Source of the DNA: CAXBID01 sp049791475
GTDB taxonomy: Bacteria; Bacteroidota; Bacteroidia; Flavobacteriales; Flavobacteriaceae
NCBI GenBank assembly: GCA_049791475.1
Contig: JBAQZZ010000042.1
Location: 1 to 7,434, forward strand
DNA: 7,434 nucleotides
Reading direction: 5' to 3'
Shown: piece by piece, positions 1-4,667 of the stretch
Layout: every line of letters starts with the position of its first letter
Position numbering within the stretch: position 1 is the stretch's first letter
The notes under the pieces: model-generated
What the model was told of the DNA's origin: nothing
The model's database searches: none
The model's input: only the letters and a program-made list of their open reading frames with translations
Position numbers and translations under genes: made by a program

Positions 1-19
1 CCAAACTCCAAACTCCAAA
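1..19. repeat. Short heptad repeat, unit ccaaact
   Basis: Two perfect 7-bp units (ccaaact) and a partial third run from the window edge, so the array may continue outside. The unit differs by one base from the cctaact unit at 138-165. No coding potential is visible. It belongs with the periodic repeats that fill the spacers of this window. Confidence 0.7.
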
Positions 20-25
20 ATGTTA

Positions 26-63
26 CACTGAGATTCACAGAGTTTTCACTGAGATTCACGGAG
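26..63. repeat. 21-bp direct repeat, two copies
   Basis: The 17-bp core cactgagattcac(a/g)gag occurs at 26-42 and again at 47-63 with 16 of 17 bases identical and a 21-bp period, i.e. about two helical turns. It lies directly next to the TTTGTG-rich repeat at 69-100 and is probably part of the same composite dispersed element. No gene is visible in 1-172. This stretch is the downstream flank of the sigma-factor gene on the minus strand. Confidence 0.7.
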
Positions 64-68
64 GCAAA

Positions 69-100
69 ACTTTGTGTTTTAGTGCTTTTGTGCGAAAAAT
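69..100 (+). repeat. TTTGCG-type dispersed repeat, T-rich copy
   Basis: This 32-bp stretch aligns without gaps to 4601-4632 upstream of folD. Within the first 27 positions 19 are identical, and seven of the eight differences are C/T exchanges. Both copies repeat TTTGYG about 16 bp apart. From memory, strings of this kind are widely scattered in Bacteroidota spacers. Function is unknown. It is followed at 109-123 by a 15-bp string (caaaatttcaaatta) that recurs exactly at 2981-2995. Confidence 0.55.
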
Positions 101-137
101 AAAAATCGCAAAATTTCAAATTACCAAAGTTTAATTT

Positions 138-170
138 CCTAACTCCTAACTCCTAACTCCTAACTCCTAG
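138..170. repeat. Heptad tandem repeat, unit cctaact
   Basis: Four perfect contiguous 7-bp units (cctaact) occupy 138-165, followed by a partial cctag. The array ends two bases before the sigma-factor stop codon (173-175, minus strand). Perfect short tandem units suggest copy-number variation by slippage. There is no U-run hairpin here, so it is not an obvious terminator for the sigma gene. Confidence 0.85.
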
Positions 171-172
171 TT

Positions 173-688
173 TCACAACTCCTTAATATCCTTACGCAAC
201 TTTGCCAAAGCCCCGTAAATTCGTTTTTCAACCGCTTTGGTCGATATATCTAAAAGTGCTGCAATTTCTTTAAACCGTTTTCCTTCAACGCGGTTCATCA
301 TAAAAGCCACCCGTTGCGCTTCGGTTAAATTTGCCAATGCTTTTTGTAATTTATCATGATATTCGCTTTCCTGCATTAAAAATTCAGGATTTTCATTAGT
401 ATAATGTTTAGGTTTCGTTTGTTGGTGCTTTAAAACCACCTTTTGGTGCGCGACTTCATTCAGCATTAAATTATTGGCTGTGGTAAACACAAAACTCTTT
501 GCTTTATCGGGTGAAATCTTCGCACAGTTTTGCCATAACTTAATAAACGCTTCCTGTACTTTATCTTTTGGGTTTAGCAATTCACCAAACTTATAGTATA
601 AAAAATTGTGTAAATCTTTAGCGTGTTTATTAAAAATAGATGAGAATATACGCTCTTCGCAAATATTATCATGTAATTGTTTGCCCAT
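173..688 (-). CDS. ECF-type RNA polymerase sigma-70 family factor
   Basis: A 171-residue sigma factor expected to direct core RNA polymerase to a small set of promoters. Residues about 12-83 form region 2: a core-binding segment around KVQEAFIKLWQN (43-54), then SFVFTTANNLMLNEV (65-79) matching the region 2.4 helix pattern. A short linker follows, and residues about 113-165 form region 4 with LTEAQRVAFMMNRVEGKRF and the helix-turn-helix EIAALLDISTKAVEKRIYGA (141-160). Size and the two-domain layout are typical of ECF factors. The start MGKQLHDN at 688 is chosen over an in-frame TTG at 805, because the extra 39 residues are low-complexity, span an 8-bp DNA repeat and precede the domain. No anti-sigma, FecR-like or SusC/SusD gene lies upstream, and the downstream side is outside the window. 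It is transcribed away from the modular lipoprotein gene, sharing a 180-bp control region. The promoters it recognises are unknown. Confidence 0.9.
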   Translation of the reverse strand: MGKQLHDNICEERIFSSIFNKHAKDLHNFLYYKFGELLNPKDKVQEAFIKLWQNCAKISPDKAKSFVFTTANNLMLNEVAHQKVVLKHQQTKPKHYTNENPEFLMQESEYHDKLQKALANLTEAQRVAFMMNRVEGKRFKEIAALLDISTKAVEKRIYGALAKLRKDIKEL

Positions 689-727
689 TATAGTAGTTGA
701 TTGTGCCACTAAAATAAAGCTTTTAAA

Positions 728-756
728 ACTTTGAGACTTTGAAACTTTGAAACTTT
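728..756. repeat. 8-bp tandem repeat, unit actttgaa
   Basis: Units begin at 728, 736, 744 and 752 with exact 8-bp spacing; the first is actttgag, the next two are actttgaa and the last is partial, running into a T-tract. It lies in the presumed 5' untranslated region of the sigma gene (minus strand), about 40-70 bp before its start codon. It may affect promoter spacing or simply be slippage-derived sequence. Confidence 0.75.
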
Positions 757-816
757 TTTTTAAACAAGGGTAGGAATTTTTAAAGATATCCTGTTTTATA
801 ATCAAAATACTATGTC

Positions 817-845
817 GTACCAGTCATTTTAAAAACAACTGGTAC
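817..845. promoter_or_regulatory. 8-bp perfect inverted repeat in divergent control region
   Basis: Arms GTACCAGT (817-824) and ACTGGTAC (838-845) are perfect reverse complements separated by an AT-rich 13-bp spacer, so the arm centres are 21 bp (two helical turns) apart. The site lies between the divergent sigma and lipoprotein genes, ending 23 bp before the lipoprotein ATG. The spacing suits a dimeric DNA-binding protein, but an RNA hairpin in the lipoprotein leader is equally possible. I could not find a convincing TAnnTTTG element for either gene around it. Confidence 0.45.
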
Positions 846-868
846 ATAAACCCAAAAAATCAAATATC

Positions 869-2614
869 ATGAAAACTAAATTGAGAACATTATTACTAAT
901 TCCTTTTTTTGCCCTTTTATTGTTTACGTCTTGTCAAGATGAAGTAATAGAAATTACTGACCCTAACGAAGCGGAAACACTTGTCGCCGAATCTACCTTA
1001 ACCAGCTTAATAAGTGCCACATCTATCATGGATGGCTCTGCAGATAATATTATAGACAACGCCAGTTGCTTATCTGTAGAATTACCTGTTACAGTTTTTG
1101 TTAAAGGTTTAGAAATTAAAATCGATTCTAGAGAAGACTTTAAAGTTATTGAAGCTATTTTTAAAGAGTTTGATGACGATGAAGATAAGCTGGATATCGT
1201 TTTTCCTATCACTATTATTTTAGCTAATCACGATAAAGTGGTTATCGAAAACCGTGAAGCCTTGGCTGAATTAATTGCAGTATGTAGAGGTGAAAATGAA
1301 GAAGATGACGATATAGAATGTATCGATTTTCAATTCCCTATGTCATTTTCAGTTTATAATGCTGATTTCCAAGTTCTTGATGTAATCACTGTTGAAAACG
1401 ACAGAGAATTATATCATTTCATAAAACGAGTTAGAAATGCAGAAGTTTTTGCTAGCCTTAATTTTCCGGTAACTATGGAACTTGCTGATGGAACTGAAAT
1501 AGTTGTAAACAACAATCAAGAATTACAACGTACTATAGAAGAAGCAAAAGATTTATGTGATGAAGATGATGATAACGATTATGGTGATGACGATTTCACA
1601 AAAGAACGTCTTGATGAATACTTGAAAATTTGCCCATGGGTAGTACATGAGTTTAAAAGAAACAATCAAGACAATACTGCTGAATATAAAGAGTATGCTC
1701 TAAACTTTAAAGAAGATGGTGTTGTTGTAATGCGTGCTAGAGGCGGTAATATGCTAACTGGTACTTGGAGTACGCGTGTAACTAATAGAGGAGCACTGTT
1801 GAAACTTAAGTTTGAAACATTAGTAGATTTTACTTTAGAATGGGTTGTTTATGATATTGAATACGGTAAAATTAAACTTTTTGAAGTTGGTGGTAACAGA
1901 ATTATCATGAAGAAAAACTGTGATGTTGTTATAGACCATACAAAAGAACGTATTGAAAACTATTTACAGGAATGTTTATGGAGAATAGCGCGATTAAGTG
2001 TTAATGGTGCTGATAATGAAAAAGATTATATAGGTACACCGCTTAAATTTTATGAAAACAATGTTGTAAAACTTAGAGTGAATGGCGAGTTAGTTGAAGG
2101 TACTTATGAAGTTGGAGCAAGAAATACTGGTTTCATATTGCAGATTACGCTTGATGGCAGACCAGATTTAAAACTACAATGGTTAATTACGTTCTTAGAG
2201 CCAGGTTTAATTAAGCTAGAAAATGCCAACAACAAAATGATCTTGGAAAGACACTGTCCAGATAGTGATGACGATTTAAATTATATCGATGATATACTTA
2301 TATCAAATACTTGGAAAATAACTTCATATAAAGATGAAAATATCGACAAAACATCAGACTTTGAAAACTGGGCTTTTGGCTTCAATGAAAACGGAAAAGC
2401 ATTTGCAGAAGGCGATGGAAGAAACGTATATGGTTCTTGGTTATCTTACAGAAGAGAAGGTTTATACCTTGGTTTAAAGTACCAAGATGAAGCACTTTTA
2501 AATGCTATAAACCATAGATGGAAAATAGTTGAAATAACATCAACTAAAATTCAACTAAAAGGTTTAAATGCTAACGGCGGTATTGAAAGAATACTAATTT
2601 TTGAAAAATGGTAA
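869..2614 (+). CDS. Modular lipoprotein with tandem repeats, function unknown
   Basis: A 581-residue exported lipoprotein. The signal peptide (1-21) ends in a lipobox FTSC with lipidated Cys22, followed by QDEV, an acidic start of the kind linked to surface export in Bacteroidota. Two N-terminal modules (about 67-139 and 151-230) each begin and end with Cys and each contain two half-repeats of the form [FL]P[VIM][TS] followed by strands and a helix (P73, P113, P157, P200). Acidic linkers separate the parts (142-150, 231-242, 466-469). Three C-terminal repeats of about 105 residues follow (247-352, 360-464, 472-581), each with a [KQI]xxxW start, a central G[TS][WY] motif and a Trp-containing strand, resembling lipocalin-like beta-barrels. 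Cys pairs 255/351 and 369/463 close repeats one and two, while repeat three lacks both. No catalytic motif is visible. It probably acts outside the cytoplasm as a binding or scaffold protein. It is monocistronic: the sigma gene is divergent and a strong terminator follows. Confidence 0.85.
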   Translation: MKTKLRTLLLIPFFALLLFTSCQDEVIEITDPNEAETLVAESTLTSLISATSIMDGSADNIIDNASCLSVELPVTVFVKGLEIKIDSREDFKVIEAIFKEFDDDEDKLDIVFPITIILANHDKVVIENREALAELIAVCRGENEEDDDIECIDFQFPMSFSVYNADFQVLDVITVENDRELYHFIKRVRNAEVFASLNFPVTMELADGTEIVVNNNQELQRTIEEAKDLCDEDDDNDYGDDDFTKERLDEYLKICPWVVHEFKRNNQDNTAEYKEYALNFKEDGVVVMRARGGNMLTGTWSTRVTNRGALLKLKFETLVDFTLEWVVYDIEYGKIKLFEVGGNRIIMKKNCDVVIDHTKERIENYLQECLWRIARLSVNGADNEKDYIGTPLKFYENNVVKLRVNGELVEGTYEVGARNTGFILQITLDGRPDLKLQWLITFLEPGLIKLENANNKMILERHCPDSDDDLNYIDDILISNTWKITSYKDENIDKTSDFENWAFGFNENGKAFAEGDGRNVYGSWLSYRREGLYLGLKYQDEALLNAINHRWKIVEITSTKIQLKGLNANGGIERILIFEKW

Positions 2615-2629
2615 ATATTGATTGATTAA

Positions 2630-2684
2630 AAAGGAAACACCCCATATCGGTTGGTTAGGTTAATTATTATGTTATGTTTCCTTT
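2630..2684 (+). other. Long-loop inverted repeat in lipoprotein 3' UTR
   Basis: AAAGGAAACA (2630-2639) and TGTTTCCTTT (2675-2684) are perfect 10-bp complements around a 35-nt loop. The stem starts 16 bases after the lipoprotein stop codon and ends two bases before the terminator stem, so both could stack in the mRNA 3' end. The overlapping palindrome CTTTATAAAG (2681-2690) offers a competing fold. It may be a 3'-end stability structure; no known RNA family was recognised. Confidence 0.45.
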
Positions 2685-2686
2685 AT

Positions 2687-2722
2687 AAAGGCTGTCAAAT
2701 TAAATTTTGGCAGCCTTTTTTT
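2687..2722 (+). terminator. Intrinsic terminator of the lipoprotein gene
   Basis: The stem pairs 2687-2699 (AAAGGCTGTCAAA) with 2706-2718 (TTTGGCAGCCTTT): 13 pairs including one U-G wobble, around a 6-nt loop, followed by a T-run through 2722. It lies 73 bases after the lipoprotein stop codon and isolates that gene from ffh. This is the clearest intrinsic terminator in the window. Confidence 0.9.
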
Positions 2723-2750
2723 ATTCATAAAATCCGCTTTTTAATTTTTA

Positions 2751-2925
2751 GGGCGCTACCACAAGGGTCGGGCTATCCATTGCAATCTTTCTTGTGCTGA
2801 ACTTGTTTCAGTATCTCATCAAGTGTTTTCTATATATTAAAATAAGTTTACAAACAAACCTATAGAAAAGCACAAAAAAGGATTTCCACTACTATCCCTA
2901 GCGCGGGTCAGTCCGCAGTGGGCGG
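2751..2925. repeat. Structured REP-like spacer element with nested palindromes
   Basis: This stretch of about 175 bp is more GC-rich at both ends than its surroundings and has nested complementarity: GCGCTA (2753-2758) with TAGCGC (2899-2904), adjacent GGG (2765-2767) with CCC (2896-2898), TTGTGC (2792-2797) with GCACAA (2870-2875), and a perfect 9-bp pair TTTTCTATA (2826-2834) with TATAGAAAA (2861-2869). A small hairpin CTGAA/TTCAG sits at 2797-2811, and CCGC/GCGG at 2913-2925 forms a tail. No reading frame with codon-like character was found. From memory, similar strings (gggtcgggctatcc, ggatttccactactatccc) recur in flavobacterial spacers, which suggests a dispersed non-autonomous repeat. 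It is neither a tRNA nor an SRP RNA. Which strand, if any, is transcribed is unknown. Confidence 0.5.
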
Positions 2926-2980
2926 TAATCAATTAGCAGTCATATAGTATATTTGATAAAATATAAAATAATAGATAAAA

Positions 2981-2995
2981 CAAAATTTCAAATTA
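2981..2995. repeat. 15-bp string shared with 109-123
   Basis: The string caaaatttcaaatta is identical at 109-123 and 2981-2995, in the same orientation and both times in a spacer. It is AT-rich, so chance is possible, but both copies lie next to other repeat elements. The surrounding 2926-2998 is AT-rich with no gene. Confidence 0.4.
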
Positions 2996-2998
2996 ACT

Positions 2999-3059
2999 CC
3001 TTCCCTTGTTTTAAGGGAAGGTGGATTTAAACTCAATAAAAGAGTTTAGAGACGGAAGG
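2999..3059. repeat. Two-hairpin dispersed cassette
   Basis: Hairpin one pairs CCTTCCCTT (2999-3007) with AAGGGAAGG (3013-3021), a perfect 9-bp stem with a 5-nt loop. After TGGATT, hairpin two pairs TAAACTC (3028-3034) with GAGTTTA (3042-3048), a perfect 7-bp stem with a 7-nt loop. The element ends in GACGGAAGG (3051-3059), whose GGAAGG can also pair with CCTTCC at 2999-3004, giving an alternative closing stem. It lies in the ffh upstream spacer before the promoter. Hairpin one has no T-run, so it is not a standard terminator. No coding sequence is visible. Confidence 0.5.
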
Positions 3060-3142
3060 GTTCTTAAATTAAACTTACTAATAGTTAAAAACATTGATTT
3101 ATTAAAACGATAATCTGTCTCAATAAAAACAAAATATTTCGT

Positions 3143-3150
3143 TATTTTTG
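3143..3150 (+). promoter_or_regulatory. Bacteroidota -7 promoter element for ffh
   Basis: TATTTTTG matches the TAnnTTTG -7 consensus of Bacteroidota primary-sigma promoters in all six defined positions and is followed by CAAC, a common context. Transcription would start near 3156-3160 and give a leader of about 60 nt that includes the heptad array at 3177-3206. No good TTTG -33 element is seen at the usual distance, which lowers certainty. Confidence 0.6.
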
Positions 3151-3176
3151 CAACTTAAATTTTAATTATAGTGCGG

Positions 3177-3206
3177 ACTGTTAACTGTTAACTGCTAACT
3201 GAATAC
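3177..3206 (-). repeat. Heptad array upstream of ffh, inverted copy
   Basis: Four 7-bp units (actgtta, actgtta, actgcta, actgaat) run from 3177 to 3204. On the minus strand the 30 bp aligns to 4549-4578 with 26 identities. It ends nine bases before the ffh ATG, so it would be transcribed in the ffh leader. Together with the downstream copy it forms an inverted pair flanking ffh. Confidence 0.8.
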
Positions 3207-3215
3207 TTAAAAAAT

Positions 3216-4544
3216 ATGTTCAATAATTTAAGCGATAAATTAGATAAAGCCTTACACGTACTAAAAGGCCACGGAAGTATTACCGAAGTAAATGTAGCCG
3301 AAACCTTAAAAGAAGTGCGACGTGCTTTATTGGATGCCGATGTAAACTTTAAAATAGCCAAAGAATTTACGGTTAGAGTAAAAGAAAAAGCCTTAGGTCA
3401 AAATGTATTAACAACATTACAACCAGGGCAGTTAATGGTTAAAATTGTAAAGGACGAACTAACCCAACTTATGGGTGGTGATGCCGAAGGCATAAACCTT
3501 TCTGGTACACCAAGTATCATTTTAATGTCTGGTTTACAAGGTTCGGGTAAAACTACTTTTTCGGGTAAGCTGGCTAATTATCTTAAAAACAAAAAAACCA
3601 AAAAACCTTTATTGGTAGCCTGTGATGTGTATCGTCCAGCTGCGATAGACCAATTACATATTGTTGGAGATCAAATAAATGTTGCCGTTTTTAGTGATAA
3701 AGGAAATAATGATCCTGTTGCTATTGCACAAGCGGGTATTGCCCACGCCAAAGCAAACGGATTTAATGTGGTTATTATAGATACCGCTGGCCGTTTGGCT
3801 GTTGATGAGGTGATGATGACCGAAATTTCAAATATCCATAAAGCTATTCAGCCTCAAGAAACCTTGTTTGTAGTAGATTCTATGACAGGGCAAGATGCTG
3901 TGAATACAGCGAAAACCTTCAACGATGTCCTGAATTTTGATGGTGTTATCCTTACCAAATTAGATGGTGATACACGTGGCGGTGCAGCTATTTCAATTAA
4001 ATCGGTAGTTAATAAGCCTATTAAGTTTATTGGTACGGGTGAGAAGATGGAAGCTATCGATGTGTTCTATCCATCCCGTATGGCCGACCGTATTTTGGGA
4101 ATGGGTGATGTGGTATCTTTAGTTGAACGCGCTCAAGAGCAGTTTGATGAAGTTGAAGCTAGAAAACTTCAAAAGAAAATAGCCAAAAACCAGTTCGGGT
4201 TTGACGATTTCTTAAAACAAATTCAGCAAATCAAGAAAATGGGTAATATGAAAGACCTTGTTGGAATGATTCCTGGTGCCGGAAAAATGATGAAAGATGT
4301 AGATATTGATGATGATGCTTTTAAAGGTATAGAAGCTATAATTCATTCTATGACGCCAAAGGAACGGACTAATCCAGATATTATAAACGCCAGTAGAAAA
4401 AAACGGATAGGAAAAGGTTCTGGTACATCAGTACAACAGGTTAATCAACTTTTAAAACAGTTTAACCAAATGAGCAAAATGATGAAGATGATGCAAGGTG
4501 GTGGCGGTAAAAAGATGATGCAGATGATGAAAGGGATGCGTTGA
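3216..4544 (+). CDS. ffh: Signal recognition particle protein Ffh
   Basis: This is the SRP54-type GTPase that binds signal sequences emerging from the ribosome together with SRP RNA and delivers the complex to the receptor FtsY at the inner membrane. At 442 residues it is of normal length. The N domain spans about 1-95 with the LKEVRRALLDADVN helix (31-44). The G domain shows the P-loop GLQGSGKTT (106-114), DVYRPAA (137-143), DTAGR (189-193), TKLD with GDTRGGAA (247-258) and GTGEK (273-277). The methionine-rich M domain starts near 325 and contains the RNA-binding segment around NASRKKRIGKGSGTS (391-405) before a Met/Gly/Lys tail. The ATG at 3216 matches the family N terminus and has an A-rich upstream sequence instead of a Shine-Dalgarno. 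It is transcribed from its own probable promoter, with folD 123 bp downstream in the same direction. Confidence 0.98.
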   Translation: MFNNLSDKLDKALHVLKGHGSITEVNVAETLKEVRRALLDADVNFKIAKEFTVRVKEKALGQNVLTTLQPGQLMVKIVKDELTQLMGGDAEGINLSGTPSIILMSGLQGSGKTTFSGKLANYLKNKKTKKPLLVACDVYRPAAIDQLHIVGDQINVAVFSDKGNNDPVAIAQAGIAHAKANGFNVVIIDTAGRLAVDEVMMTEISNIHKAIQPQETLFVVDSMTGQDAVNTAKTFNDVLNFDGVILTKLDGDTRGGAAISIKSVVNKPIKFIGTGEKMEAIDVFYPSRMADRILGMGDVVSLVERAQEQFDEVEARKLQKKIAKNQFGFDDFLKQIQQIKKMGNMKDLVGMIPGAGKMMKDVDIDDDAFKGIEAIIHSMTPKERTNPDIINASRKKRIGKGSGTSVQQVNQLLKQFNQMSKMMKMMQGGGGKKMMQMMKGMR

Positions 4545-4548
4545 TTTA

Positions 4549-4584
4549 GTATTCAGTAAGCAGTCATCAGTAAACAGTAACAGT
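4549..4584 (+). repeat. Heptad array downstream of ffh
   Basis: CAGT recurs at mostly 7-bp intervals (units cagtaag, cagtcat, cagtaaa, then cagtaa and cagt). The array starts four bases after the ffh stop codon. Bases 4549-4578 match the reverse complement of 3177-3206 at 26 of 30 positions. AGCAGTCAT within it also recurs at 2935-2943. There is no stem followed by a T-run, so it does not look like an intrinsic terminator by itself. Confidence 0.75.
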
Positions 4585-4600
4585 ATAAATAAGAAGTAAA

Positions 4601-4632
4601 ACTTTGCGCCTTAGCGTCTTTGCGAGACAATA
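4601..4632 (+). repeat. TTTGCG-type dispersed repeat before folD
   Basis: This is the C-rich relative of the repeat at 69-100, again in the plus orientation. TTTGCG occurs at 4603-4608 and 4619-4624, 16 bp apart. It lies between the heptad array and folD, and its end overlaps a candidate -7 element. It could supply the TTTG -33 box of a folD promoter. Confidence 0.55.
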
Positions 4633-4636
4633 TTTG
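4603..4636 (+). promoter_or_regulatory. Possible folD promoter built on the TTTGCG repeat
   Basis: AATATTTG (4629-4636) matches TAnnTTTG except for its first base. TTTG at 4603-4606 lies 22 bp upstream of it, close to the usual spacing of a Bacteroidota -33 box. The predicted start would fall about 25 bases before the folD ATG. It would give folD its own transcript rather than only read-through from ffh. Confidence 0.3.
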
Positions 4637-4667
4637 TGAATTCGTGGCGAGCAAACAACACAACAAG

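Noticed and set aside
138..170. CRISPR array
   Set aside because: The units are contiguous 7-mers with no unique spacers; a CRISPR repeat is about 25-40 bp with spacers of similar size.
689..805. Upstream extension of the sigma-factor frame by 39 codons
   Set aside because: It would need a TTG start, is low complexity, crosses an 8-bp tandem repeat, and adds nothing matching region 1 or 2 of ECF factors. MGKQLHDN at 688 directly precedes the domain.
846..868. Promoter -7 element for the lipoprotein gene
   Set aside because: No sequence in the 180-bp control region matches TAnnTTTG well enough on the plus strand; TATGTCGT at 811-818 matches too few positions.
934..1212. Open frame on the minus strand inside the lipoprotein gene
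   Set aside because: It is Ser/Leu-rich antisense of acidic coding sequence, with no domain; the same holds for the minus-strand frames at 5030-5260, 5616-5804 and 6676-6882.
2751..2925. SRP RNA or other known structural RNA near ffh
   Set aside because: The conserved SRP Alu/S-domain tetraloop pattern (around GGAAGGAAGCAG) is absent, and no tRNA cloverleaf can be drawn.
4620..4667. Upstream extension of folD by 16 codons
   Set aside because: It would need a TTG start lying inside the TTTGCG repeat, while the ATG at 4668 gives the standard FolD N terminus.
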